Below are positions 30,042-38,114 of a stretch of DNA of 64,000 nt, in pieces. The stretch lies in the NCBI RefSeq assembly GCF_007827595.1, contig NZ_VISR01000015.1:124001-188000 (forward strand), given 5' to 3'. The notes below the pieces were generated by a model. The model saw only the letters and a list, made by a program, of their open reading frames with translations. It did no database searches and was not told the DNA's origin. The stretch comes from Streptomyces sp. BK340. GTDB lineage: Bacteria; Actinomycetota; Actinomycetes; Streptomycetales; Streptomycetaceae. The stretch's first letter is position 1. Each line of letters starts with the position of its first letter. The translations under genes were made by a program, and so were the position numbers.

Positions 30042-30701
30042 CTATCCGGTGACCCAGTACGGCACTGGGTCCCGCCAGCGCTCGAAGGGCCGGTCGAGGG
30101 TGTACTTGTCATCGTCCCCGAGAACGAGCATCCGCATCTCGGCGTTCCCGGGGTTCGACAGCGACTCGAATTCCGCGACCGTCCAGTGGAACCAGCGCAT
30201 GCAGAACAGCCGCATCGCGAGTCCATGGGTCACCAGGAGCACGTTCGGCGGATGATCAGGGGCCTCGAAGCTGCGAAACAGGCTCTCCAGGAAGCCGCCG
30301 ACCCGGTCGTACACGTCGGCGCCGGACTCCCCCTGCGGGAAACGGAAGAAGAAGTGGCCGTACGCGTCCCGGTACGCCTTCTGCAGGCGCACGTCGTCGC
30401 GGTCCTGCCAGTTGCCCCAGTCCTGCTCGCGCAGCCTGGGTTCCTCCCGCACCCGTATGTGGTCCGGGTCGAGGTGGAAGGCGCGCAGGGTCTCGAGCGT
30501 ACGGCGGTACGGGGAGACGTACACGCTCACGCGCTCCCGGCCGAAGACCTCCCGGATCCTCTTGCCGGTCTCCTCGGCCTGCTGCCGGCCGCGTTCGGTC
30601 AGTGCGAGCGCGTGGTCGGGCTCCCGCTCGTACACGGAGTCATCAACATTGCCCGTTGACTCGCCGTGCCGGACAAGGACGATGCGCCGTGGTCGTGCCA
30701 T
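30042..30701 (-). CDS. Histidine phosphatase (phosphoglycerate mutase-like)
   Basis: 219 residues. The phosphohistidine motif LVRHGESTGN sits at residues 9-18, with supporting Arg in VYVSPYRRTLET, a Glu in REEPRLREQDWGNWQD and the second His in LLVTHGLAMRLF. It is a small-molecule or protein phosphatase of the GpmB/CobC type; the substrate cannot be inferred. ATG 30701 has no clear ribosome site, but a TAGGGT hexamer ends seven bases upstream, so the message may be leaderless. It lies in tandem with the ADP-ribosylglycohydrolase gene, 12 bp away. Confidence 0.9.
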   Translation of the reverse strand: MARPRRIVLVRHGESTGNVDDSVYEREPDHALALTERGRQQAEETGKRIREVFGRERVSVYVSPYRRTLETLRAFHLDPDHIRVREEPRLREQDWGNWQDRDDVRLQKAYRDAYGHFFFRFPQGESGADVYDRVGGFLESLFRSFEAPDHPPNVLLVTHGLAMRLFCMRWFHWTVAEFESLSNPGNAEMRMLVLGDDDKYTLDRPFERWRDPVPYWVTG

Positions 30702-30829
30702 GCCAAAACCCTAGATCGTGTGGGGGGCGGTCGAGCACTCGAACGGGCCCCTTACGGCGTAGGTCACACGAATCCCGCTCATGGAACCGCTCCCGGCAGG
30801 CAATTTGAGCGTTGGATTTTCCAACTATC

Positions 30830-31435
30830 TCAGACCGTCCAGGACGGTTCCAGTTCCACGATGTCACCGGAGAGAGCGGCGATGTCCGCTTCCGTCTGGG
30901 CGCGCAGGGCGAGGCGCTCCACCCGCTCGGTGCGGTACTTGCCGTGCTCGGCCGCCGACCGCCACATGGACAGGACCAGGAACTCATGCTCGGGTGCCTC
31001 GCCGAACATGCCCCGGATCATGCCCGGCGAGCCGGCCATCGCGGGGTTCCAGACCTTCTCCTGCATGAGGGTGAAGTGTTCGACGCGCTCCTCGTGCACC
31101 CGGCAGAGGGCCACACGGATCAGATCCGAGTCGGTGAACCGGGGCTCAAAGCCCGTCTTCACGTCGAAGCGGTACTCGAACAGCTTGACCTGGGCGTCCT
31201 TGAACGTGCCGGACTGGGCGGCCGCCAGGCGGTCGTGGGAGCGGGCCATGAAGGAGTCGTAGAAGGCACGGCTCTCCCAGAAGGCGAAGATGTGCGCCAC
31301 TCCCGGCCGCTGCCGGCTCCAGCCGCCACCCTGCCCCCGAAACCCCGGCTCCCCCAGAAGCCCCGCCCATTTCCGCTGCCCGCGCTCGAAGCCGCGGCGG
31401 TCCACCACGGTGCAGCGAATCCACTTGACCAGCAC
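30830..31435 (-). CDS. YdbC/DUF4937-like protein, dimeric alpha-beta barrel type
   Basis: 201 residues from GTG 31435 (MLVKWIRCTVVDRRGFERGQ). The opening and the later blocks GWSRQRPGVAHIFAFWESR and HFTLMQEKVWNPAMAGSPGM match DUF4937/YdbC proteins as I recall them, which resemble antibiotic biosynthesis monooxygenases with two ferredoxin-like halves. The second half (FLVLSMWRSAAEHGKYRTER) repeats the pattern. No cofactor site is visible. It is divergent from the TerD gene; the function is unknown. Confidence 0.8.
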   Translation of the reverse strand: MLVKWIRCTVVDRRGFERGQRKWAGLLGEPGFRGQGGGWSRQRPGVAHIFAFWESRAFYDSFMARSHDRLAAAQSGTFKDAQVKLFEYRFDVKTGFEPRFTDSDLIRVALCRVHEERVEHFTLMQEKVWNPAMAGSPGMIRGMFGEAPEHEFLVLSMWRSAAEHGKYRTERVERLALRAQTEADIAALSGDIVELEPSWTV

Positions 31436-31588
31436 CGCGCCATCGTAAGGCCACCGGGCGTGGCGTCGGTCACGCTCCGGCGGAGATCGCCCGCGCATAC
31501 GCCCCCGCGCGCGTGGCACGATGAACAAGGAACCCCGGCTCCATGGCAGTTGGGGAAGAAGGATCTTCAGGGGGGAAGGGGAAGCCCG

Positions 31589-32122
31589 GTGACCGGCTTC
31601 AGCAAGGGAAACCGCAAGATCGAGGTCGCCCTCAAGTGGGACCCCAGTCCGACGGGTCAGCCGCCCACGGACCTCGACGTCGTCGCCGCGACCTTCGTGT
31701 CCGGTGACCCGTACGGAACTCCGGCCTATCTGGTGCACTACGACAGCCGCTCACCGGACGGCACGATCTTCCTCAACCGGGACAGCACGGACGGCAAGGG
31801 ATTCGGCTGGGACGAGGTGATGACGCTCGAACTGGACCGGCTCGACAGCCGGTACGCGCGCGTGGTGATCGGTGTCGTCATCCAGCAGCAGTCCGGTCCC
31901 AGGACGTTCGCCGACGTGCTCAATCCGGCCATGCGTGTGCGTGAGGGTTACACCGTGCTCGCCGAGGACGAATTCGGCTCGGTTCCCAGGGCCACGGCGG
32001 CCACGATCGCCGAGTTCGTACGGGACGAGTCCGGCGCGTGGAACTTCCGCGCCGGTGTCCACGGCTTCGACGAGGATCCGGCGACCTTCACCCGGGTCAT
32101 GGGCAGGGCACACCGGTCCTGA
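31589..32122 (+). CDS. TerD family protein
   Basis: 177 residues from GTG 31589, preceded by GGGGGAAGGGGAAG. TerD signature features: GFSKGNRKIEVALKWDPS, the calcium-binding DLDVVAATF (residues 29-37) and GTIFLNRDSTDGKG, and the C-terminal GAWNFRAGVHGF. TerD proteins bind Ca2+ and are linked to tellurite resistance, phage and colicin resistance, and in Streptomyces to development and stress. This is a single stand-alone copy, not part of a ter operon. It ends 4 bp from the converging DUF2785 gene. Confidence 0.92.
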   Translation: MTGFSKGNRKIEVALKWDPSPTGQPPTDLDVVAATFVSGDPYGTPAYLVHYDSRSPDGTIFLNRDSTDGKGFGWDEVMTLELDRLDSRYARVVIGVVIQQQSGPRTFADVLNPAMRVREGYTVLAEDEFGSVPRATAATIAEFVRDESGAWNFRAGVHGFDEDPATFTRVMGRAHRS

Positions 32123-32125
32123 CGC

Positions 32126-32914
32126 TCAGGCCGTGTAAGGGGCCACGATCGCGAGCGTCCCGGCCAGCTCCCCGAGGACGGCCTCACGGTGGGTGGGCGA
32201 GCGCGGGGGCTCGTCCGTGTTTCGCCTGCTCAGCCCCCGGTCGGCCAGGAGGTAGAGCATCCGCAGCGTGCGCATGGCGTTGGAGGCCCAGGCCGGCACC
32301 GGGCCGGGCTCACCGGTCCGGAAAGCCGCCGCGACCGGGGCCAGCCAGCGCACCGAGTCGGCCTCGGTGAGGTCGGGGTGGCAGAGGATCTGCGCGAGCG
32401 CGTAGGCGAGGCGGTCGTCCTCCTGCGCGTCGAAGAGGTGATCCGTGGGCGCCATCAACCGGGCGGCGGCCAACTCGGCCAGCGGCTGCGGTGGCTGGCC
32501 GGGGTGCCGGGCGAGTACCGCCAGGAGATCCGCGCCGTGGGCGACGGCGTGCACCCAGCCCAGGTCCGGGTCGTGGCCGCGCAGATCCGTCTCCGCGGGG
32601 TACCAGTCCGCGAAGGCGTCCCACCACTGCGGCTGCCAGTCGCCGGCCTCCACGATCCGGGCCAGGACGAGCGGCGCGAAGCTGCGCGCCTGCACGGCAG
32701 GGTCCTTCAGATGAAGGGCCATACGGTCGCCGAGCCGGGCACGCTCCCCGGCGCGGAGCGCGGGTGTCCAGCGGACGGCCGCGAGGTAGGCGCCGTCGTC
32801 GCGCACCACGGGATCGGGTGAACGCAGGTCCTCGGCCAAGGTGTCGAGGGCCATGGCCCGGTCCGCCTCGGAGAGGCCGCGGATGTCGGCGTCGTACCGC
32901 TGTGGTGTGGTCAT
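32126..32914 (-). CDS. DUF2785 family protein
   Basis: 262 residues, mostly helical. The DUF2785 pattern is seen in RSPDPVVRDDGAYLAAVRW, QARSFAPLVLARIVEAGDW and GWVHAVAHGADLLAVLARHP; the second and third are the most conserved blocks. No catalytic motif or membrane segment. Proteins of this family have no established role. The stop lies 4 bp from the stop of the TerD gene, with no hairpin between them. Confidence 0.85.
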   Translation of the reverse strand: MTTPQRYDADIRGLSEADRAMALDTLAEDLRSPDPVVRDDGAYLAAVRWTPALRAGERARLGDRMALHLKDPAVQARSFAPLVLARIVEAGDWQPQWWDAFADWYPAETDLRGHDPDLGWVHAVAHGADLLAVLARHPGQPPQPLAELAAARLMAPTDHLFDAQEDDRLAYALAQILCHPDLTEADSVRWLAPVAAAFRTGEPGPVPAWASNAMRTLRMLYLLADRGLSRRNTDEPPRSPTHREAVLGELAGTLAIVAPYTA

Positions 32915-32962
32915 GAACGGAGGCTACGGCGCTCCGCGCACCCGGGAGGATCAACCGCAAAA

Positions 32963-32997
32963 GTAAGGGGCGCCGGCCCATGGCCGGCGCCCCTTAC
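32963..32997. terminator. nrdJ terminator, perfect 16-bp hairpin
   Basis: GTAAGGGGCGCCGGCC (32963-32978), loop CAT, exact complement (32982-32997), 19 bp past the nrdJ stop. Confidence 0.88.
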
Positions 32998-33015
32998 CTC
33001 AGAAGCCGCGTGTCA

Positions 33016-35916
33016 TCAGCTGCAGCCGCTGGTCGAGCCGCAGCCCTCGCAGATGTAGCAGGAGCCGGCGCGCTGCATCTTCGTGCCGCAGGAGAAGCAC
33101 AGCGGGGCGTCGGCCTGGATGCCCAGCTGCATCTCCACCAGCTCGGCGCTGGTGTGCGCCTGCTTCGTGGCGGGCTTGGCCACCTCGACCTCGGCCTTCG
33201 GGGCGGCGACGGCCTTCAGCTCCTGGGCGCGCGGCGCCGACTGGGCCAGGCCCTCGACGTCGACCTCGTCATCGTCGATGGACTGCTCGTAGGAGCCGGT
33301 CTCCAGGTGGCGCTGACGCTCTTCGGCGGAGTGGATACCGAGCGCGGAGCGCGTCTCGAAGGGCAGGAAGTCCAGCGCCAGGCGGCGGAAGATGTAGTCG
33401 ACGATCGACTGCGCCATCCGCACGTCCGGGTCGTCCGTCATACCGGCCGGCTCGAAGCGCATGTTCGTGAACTTCGAGACGTACGTCTCCAGCGGCACGC
33501 CGTACTGGAGGCCGACGGAGACCGCGATGGAGAAGGCGTCCATCATGCCCGCGAGAGTCGAGCCCTGCTTGGACATCTTCAGGAAGACCTCGCCGAGACC
33601 GTCGTCCGGGTAGGAGTTGGCGGTCATGTAGCCCTCGGCGCCACCGACCGTGAAGGACGTGGTGATGCCCGGGCGGCCCTTGGGGAGACGCTTGCGGACC
33701 GGGCGGTACTCGACCACCTTCTCGACCGCGGTACGGATCGTCTCCTCGGCCTTCTCGGTGATCTCGGCCTTCTCCTCCTCCTTCTTCTTGGCGGAGAGCG
33801 GCTGGCCGACCTTGCAGTTGTCGCGGTAGATCGCGAGCGCCTTGACGCCGAGCTTCCAGGCCTCGTAGTAGATCTCCTCGACCTCCTCGACGGTCGCCGT
33901 CTCCGGCATGTTGACCGTCTTGGAGATGGCGCCGGAGATCCAGGGCTGGATCGCGGCCATCATGCGGACGTGGCCCATCGGGGAGATGGCGCGCTCGCCC
34001 ATGGCGCAGTCGAAGACTTCGTAGTGCTCGTGCTTGAGGCCGGGGGCGTCGATCACGTTGCCGTGCTCGGCGATGTGGGCGACGATCGCCTCGATCTGCT
34101 CCTCCTGGTAACCCAGGCGGCGCAGGGCCTGCGGGACGGTGCCGTTGACGATCTGCATCGAGCCGCCGCCGACGAGCTTCTTGAACTTCACCAGCGCGAG
34201 GTCGGGCTCGACACCGGTGGTGTCACAGGACATCGCCAGACCGATGGTGCCGGTCGGGGCGAGGACGGACGCCTGGGAGTTACGGAAACCGTTCTGCTCA
34301 CCGATGCGCAGCACGTCCTGCCAGGCCTCCGTGGCGGCGGCCCACACCGGGGTGTCCAGGTCGTCCATGCCGACGGCCTTGCCGTTGGCGTCGGCGTGCT
34401 GCTTCATGACGCGCTTGTGGGCGTCGGCGTTGCGGGCGTAGCCGTCGTACGGGCCGACGACCGCGGCCAGCTCGGAGGAGCGGCGGTAGGCCGTACCCGT
34501 CATCAGGGAGGTGATGGCACCGGCCAGGGCGCGGCCGCCGTCCGAGTCGTACGCGTGGCCGGTCGCCATCAGCAGGGCGCCGAGGTTGGCGTAGCCGATG
34601 CCGAGCTGGCGGAAGGCGCGGGTGTTCTCGCCGATCTTCTGGGTCGGGAAGTCCGCGAAGCAGATCGAGATGTCCATCGCGGTGATGACCAGCTCGACGA
34701 CCTTCTGGAAGCGCTCGGTGTCGAAGGACTGGTTGCCCTTGCCGTCGTCCTTGAGGAACTTCATCAGGTTCAGCGAGGCCAGGTTGCAGGACGTGTTGTC
34801 CAGGTGCATGTACTCGCTGCAGGGGTTCGAGCCGTTGATCCGGCCGGACTCCGGGCAGGTGTGCCAGTGGTTGATGGTGTCGTCGTACTGGATGCCCGGG
34901 TCGGCGCAGGCCCAGGCGGCCTCGGCCATCTTGCGGAAGAGGGACTTGGCGTCGACCTCCTCGATGACCTCGCCGGTCATGCGCGCACGCAGGCCGAACT
35001 TGCCGCTCTGCTCGACCGCCTTCATGAACTCGTCGTTCACACGGACCGAGTTGTTGGCGTTCTGGTACTGGACCGAGGTGATGTCGTCGCCACCGAGGTC
35101 CATGTCGAAGCCCGCGTCGCGCAGGGCGCGGATCTTCTCCTCTTCCTTCACCTTGGTCTCGATGAAGTCCTCGACGTCGGGGTGGTCGACGTCCAGGATG
35201 ACCATCTTGGCGGCCCGGCGGGTGGCGCCACCGGACTTGATGGTGCCGGCGGAGGCGTCGGCACCGCGCATGAAGGAGACCGGCCCGGAGGCGTTGCCGC
35301 CGGAGGACAGCAGCTCCTTGGACGAGCGGATGCGGGAGAGGTTCAGGCCGGCTCCGGAGCCGCCCTTGAAGATCATGCCCTCTTCCTTGTACCAGTCGAG
35401 GATCGACTCCATGGAGTCGTCGACGGACAGGATGAAGCAGGCGGAGACCTGCTGGGGCTGCGGGGTTCCGACGTTGAACCAGACGGGGCTGTTGAAGCTG
35501 AAGATCTGGTGCAGGAGGGCGTACGCCAGCTCGTGCTCGAAGATCTCGGCGTCGGCGGGCGAGGCGAAGTACTTGTGGTCCTCGCCGGCCTTCCGGTACG
35601 TCTTCACGATGCGGTCGATCAGCTGCTTGAGGCTGACCTCGCGCTGCGGGGTGCCGACGGCACCACGGAAGTACTTGCTGGTGACGATGTTGACCGCGTT
35701 CACCGACCAGAAGTCGGGGAACTCGACGCCACGCTGCTCGAAGTTGACCGAGCCGTCGCGCCAGTTGGTCATGACGACGTCACGGCGCGCCCACTCGACC
35801 TCGTCGTACGGGTGTACGCCGGGGGTGGTGTGGATGCGCTCGATACGCAGCCCCTTGGTGGCCTTGGCGCCCTTCGCTCGGGAACCTCGTGCCGGACCGC
35901 TCGCCGTCTCTGTCAT
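33016..35916 (-). CDS. nrdJ: Class II (B12-dependent) ribonucleotide reductase
   Basis: 966 residues, the size of actinobacterial NrdJ. Reduces ribonucleotides to deoxyribonucleotides with adenosylcobalamin, so it works with or without oxygen. Features: the active-site stretch GRINGSNPCSEYMHLDN with the Asn-Cys-Glu set, GGSGAGLNLSRIRSS, SFMRGADASAGTIKSGG, PTGTIGLAMSCDTTGVEPD, and a Cys-rich C-terminal tail with a zinc-ribbon layout (CFSCGTKM ... CEGCGSTSGC). ATG 35916 follows GGGAGGCGGC. It is downstream of nrdR on the same strand (162 bp gap), as in the S. coelicolor nrdRJ operon, and is therefore controlled by the NrdR boxes upstream of nrdR. Confidence 0.97.
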   Translation of the reverse strand: MTETASGPARGSRAKGAKATKGLRIERIHTTPGVHPYDEVEWARRDVVMTNWRDGSVNFEQRGVEFPDFWSVNAVNIVTSKYFRGAVGTPQREVSLKQLIDRIVKTYRKAGEDHKYFASPADAEIFEHELAYALLHQIFSFNSPVWFNVGTPQPQQVSACFILSVDDSMESILDWYKEEGMIFKGGSGAGLNLSRIRSSKELLSSGGNASGPVSFMRGADASAGTIKSGGATRRAAKMVILDVDHPDVEDFIETKVKEEEKIRALRDAGFDMDLGGDDITSVQYQNANNSVRVNDEFMKAVEQSGKFGLRARMTGEVIEEVDAKSLFRKMAEAAWACADPGIQYDDTINHWHTCPESGRINGSNPCSEYMHLDNTSCNLASLNLMKFLKDDGKGNQSFDTERFQKVVELVITAMDISICFADFPTQKIGENTRAFRQLGIGYANLGALLMATGHAYDSDGGRALAGAITSLMTGTAYRRSSELAAVVGPYDGYARNADAHKRVMKQHADANGKAVGMDDLDTPVWAAATEAWQDVLRIGEQNGFRNSQASVLAPTGTIGLAMSCDTTGVEPDLALVKFKKLVGGGSMQIVNGTVPQALRRLGYQEEQIEAIVAHIAEHGNVIDAPGLKHEHYEVFDCAMGERAISPMGHVRMMAAIQPWISGAISKTVNMPETATVEEVEEIYYEAWKLGVKALAIYRDNCKVGQPLSAKKKEEEKAEITEKAEETIRTAVEKVVEYRPVRKRLPKGRPGITTSFTVGGAEGYMTANSYPDDGLGEVFLKMSKQGSTLAGMMDAFSIAVSVGLQYGVPLETYVSKFTNMRFEPAGMTDDPDVRMAQSIVDYIFRRLALDFLPFETRSALGIHSAEERQRHLETGSYEQSIDDDEVDVEGLAQSAPRAQELKAVAAPKAEVEVAKPATKQAHTSAELVEMQLGIQADAPLCFSCGTKMQRAGSCYICEGCGSTSGCS

Positions 35917-36078
35917 GCCGCCTCCCTCTACGGGCTAAAACGCCCTGAAGTGCCACGATGTTCCCGTGACACGGTGTTCTGTCTTGTGTTGCGGGCACCC
36001 TCGGATACGCCCGCAACAGGTCTTCGGTCGCCGCCTCCCGGCCGGAACCCGGGTCTCCGTCCGGTTCCGGCCCACCGG

Positions 36079-36630
36079 TCAGTCGGCGGCGTGGACGGGC
36101 ACGGGGACCTGGGTGGTCCCTCCGGGCCCGCGATGGTCTTCCTGGCTCCCCGCTCCCGCGCCTGCGTCGTCCGCGGCGGGGCCGCGCGTCGCTTCCCTCA
36201 GTTCCGCGATGGCGGCCTCGAAGTCCTCGAGCGAGTCGAACGCCCGGTAGACGGAGGCGAATCGCAGATAGGCGACGAGGTCGAGCTCCTGCAGGGGGCC
36301 GAGTATGGCCAGGCCCACATCGTGGGTGGTCAGCTCGGCGCTCCCGGTGGCCCGCACCGCCTCCTCGACCCGCTGGCCCAGCTGGGCGAGTGCGTCCTCG
36401 GTGACAGGCCGCCCCTGGCACGCCTTGCGCACGCCGTTGATGACCTTGGTACGGCTGAATGGCTCGGTGACTCCGGACCGCTTCACCACCATGAGCGAAC
36501 ACGTCTCCACGGTCGTGAAACGACGGGAGCAGTCCGGGCACTGGCGGCGCCGGCGGATCGACGTGCCGTCGTCGGTCGTACGACTGTCGACCACGCGGCT
36601 GTCGGGGTGCCTGCAGAAGGGGCAGTGCAT
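36079..36630 (-). CDS. nrdR: Transcriptional repressor NrdR
   Basis: 183 residues from ATG 36630 (MHCPFCRHPD), with GGAG four bases upstream. The zinc ribbon is CPFC at Cys3/Cys6 and CPDC near 31-34; the ATP-cone spans about 46-136 (MVVKRSGVTEPFSRTKVING). The variable tail of about 40 residues is Gly/Ala/Gln-rich. NrdR senses ATP/dATP and represses ribonucleotide reductase genes by binding paired NrdR boxes. Two such boxes lie about 110-150 bp upstream, so it controls its own operon with nrdJ. Confidence 0.97.
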   Translation of the reverse strand: MHCPFCRHPDSRVVDSRTTDDGTSIRRRRQCPDCSRRFTTVETCSLMVVKRSGVTEPFSRTKVINGVRKACQGRPVTEDALAQLGQRVEEAVRATGSAELTTHDVGLAILGPLQELDLVAYLRFASVYRAFDSLEDFEAAIAELREATRGPAADDAGAGAGSQEDHRGPGGTTQVPVPVHAAD

Positions 36631-36738
36631 GATCTCCAACCCTCCTCACAGCAGACTAAACAGCCCCCAGAGGCCTCTGGGGCCTCTCGAAGCAGCCCCA
36701 AGCATAGGCGATCGCGGAGGCCTCTCAGACCCGGGGGA

Positions 36739-36751
36739 CCACAACTTGTGG
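36739..36751. promoter_or_regulatory. NrdR box 1
   Basis: CCACAACTTGTGG, palindromic, in the nrdR upstream region. Its centre lies 31 bp (about three helical turns) from box 2, the spacing expected for cooperative NrdR binding. Confidence 0.75.
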
Positions 36752-36769
36752 GCTGCTGTAGCAATCCAA

Positions 36770-36782
36770 CCACTAGATGTGG
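36770..36782. promoter_or_regulatory. NrdR box 2
   Basis: CCACTAGATGTGG, with arms CCAC and GTGG as in box 1 and the CTAG-type core seen in Streptomyces NrdR boxes. Confidence 0.78.
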
Positions 36783-37118
36783 GGATTGGCTGATACATCG
36801 ACAGCTCGCGCGTGTCGCAGAGGCACACCCCCGAACGGCCCAGTCGGCCCGCCACCTGTGAAAACACGCGCACACGGACGTACCGCCAGGACACTTGCGG
36901 AGATAGCGTGGGCGCCGCACGGAGGACGAGTAGGGCTCCGGCACAGAAGGGACCCGGATCCCGGTTGACAGGGTCGGGTGGCAGACTGGGGAAGCAACCC
37001 ACGAGGTGATCCGCCCCGGCGGTGAAGCGTACAACGATGGGCGCTTTTGTCTGCCAGAGGTCGCGTTAGCCCATACACCCGGACACATGATCGCGTCAGG
37101 TGAATCGCACTTTTTCAC

Positions 37119-37134
37119 TCGAACGTGTGTTTGG
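37119..37134. promoter_or_regulatory. LexA (SOS) box upstream of lexA
   Basis: TCGAACGTGTGTTTGG contains CGAAC-GTGT-GTTTG, matching the Gram-positive SOS consensus CGAAC-N4-GTTCG except at one base. It is 60 bp before the lexA start, consistent with autorepression. Confidence 0.85.
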
Positions 37135-37193
37135 CGCAACCTTTCGAAAGCAACTACCGTTGTCCAGCAGGGAGACCATCGAGAGGGGCCGAC

Positions 37194-37973
37194 GTGACCA
37201 CCACCGCAGACAGTGCCACCATCACTGCCCAGGACCGCTCCCAGGGCCGAGTCGAGCCGGTACATGCGATGAACGAAGCCACGAATCCCGAGGGGCACAA
37301 GCGCTCCCTGCCGGGCCGACCTCCAGGCATCCGGGCGGACAGTTCCGGACTCACCGACCGGCAGCGCCGGGTGATCGAGGTCATCAGGGACTCCGTGCAG
37401 CGACGCGGTTACCCGCCGTCGATGCGCGAGATCGGCCAGGCCGTCGGGCTCTCCAGCACGTCCTCGGTCGCGCACCAGCTGATGGCGCTGGAGCGCAAGG
37501 GCTTCCTGCGCCGCGACCCGCACCGCCCGCGCGCCTACGAGGTGCGCGGCTCCGACCAGGCCGTGACCGTGCAGCCCACCGACACCGCCGGCAAGCCCGC
37601 GGCGTCGTACGTCCCGCTGGTCGGCCGTATCGCCGCCGGTGGCCCGATCCTCGCTGAGGAGTCGGTCGAGGACGTCTTCCCTCTCCCCCGGCAGCTCGTC
37701 GGCGACGGCGAACTGTTCGTCCTCAAGGTCGTCGGCGACTCCATGATCGAGGCCGCGATCTGTGACGGCGACTGGGTCACCGTCCGCCGTCAGCCCGTCG
37801 CCGAGAACGGCGACATCGTGGCGGCCATGCTGGAGGGTGAAGCCACCGTCAAGCGGTTCAAGCGCGAGGACGGCCATGTCTGGCTCCTCCCGCACAACTC
37901 GGCCTACGAGCCGATCCCCGGCGACGACGCGACCATCCTCGGCAAGGTCGTCGCAGTGCTGCGGCGCGTGTGA
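37194..37973 (+). CDS. lexA: SOS repressor LexA
   Basis: 259 residues from GTG 37194 after GAGAGGGG. The N-terminal tail of about 45 residues is longer than in E. coli. The winged helix-turn-helix covers about 52-118 (LTDRQRRVIEVIRDSVQRRG, SMREIGQAVGLSSTSSVAHQ). The C-terminal self-cleaving domain has the scissile Ala148-Gly149 (GRIAAGGPIL), nucleophile Ser183 (VVGDSMIEA) and Lys220 (EATVKRF). Represses DNA-damage genes until activated RecA stimulates cleavage. It autoregulates through the box at 37119. Confidence 0.97.
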   Translation: MTTTADSATITAQDRSQGRVEPVHAMNEATNPEGHKRSLPGRPPGIRADSSGLTDRQRRVIEVIRDSVQRRGYPPSMREIGQAVGLSSTSSVAHQLMALERKGFLRRDPHRPRAYEVRGSDQAVTVQPTDTAGKPAASYVPLVGRIAAGGPILAEESVEDVFPLPRQLVGDGELFVLKVVGDSMIEAAICDGDWVTVRRQPVAENGDIVAAMLEGEATVKRFKREDGHVWLLPHNSAYEPIPGDDATILGKVVAVLRRV

Positions 37974-38011
37974 CCGCTGCGGCGGACGGGCCGTGCGGCC
38001 CGCTCCCTGAC

Positions 38012-38045
38012 CGGGCCCCGGGACCTCTGCGCCGGTTCCGGGGCC
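38012..38045. terminator. lexA terminator
   Basis: GGGCCCCGGGACC (38012-38024) pairs with GGTTCCGGGGCCC (38033-38045), 13 bp with one G-U pair and an eight-base loop. Confidence 0.8.
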
Positions 38046-38079
38046 CTGTGCGTTCGGCTCCGCACAGAGCCGCCGTACG

Positions 38080-38107
38080 GCCCACCTGGCCCTATCGGTC
38101 CAGGTGG
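38080..38107. terminator. Terminator of the DinG-type helicase gene
   Basis: CCCACCTGG (38080-38088) pairs with CCAGGTGGG (38099-38107), starting 8 bp beyond the helicase stop codon on its downstream side. Confidence 0.7.
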
Positions 38108-38114
38108 GAGAGGG

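Larger units (their letters stand above)
36631..37193. other. 563-bp divergent control region, nrdR-nrdJ versus lexA
   Basis: No gene. It holds two NrdR boxes near nrdR (36739-36782) and a LexA box near lexA (37119-37134). The roughly 330 bp between them show no repeat or motif I can name and no good open frame. Confidence 0.75.

Noticed and set aside
32980..36861. Open frame of nearly 1,300 codons opposite nrdJ and nrdR
   Set aside because: Complementary strand of conserved genes; hydrophobic and His/Asp-rich noise with no motif.
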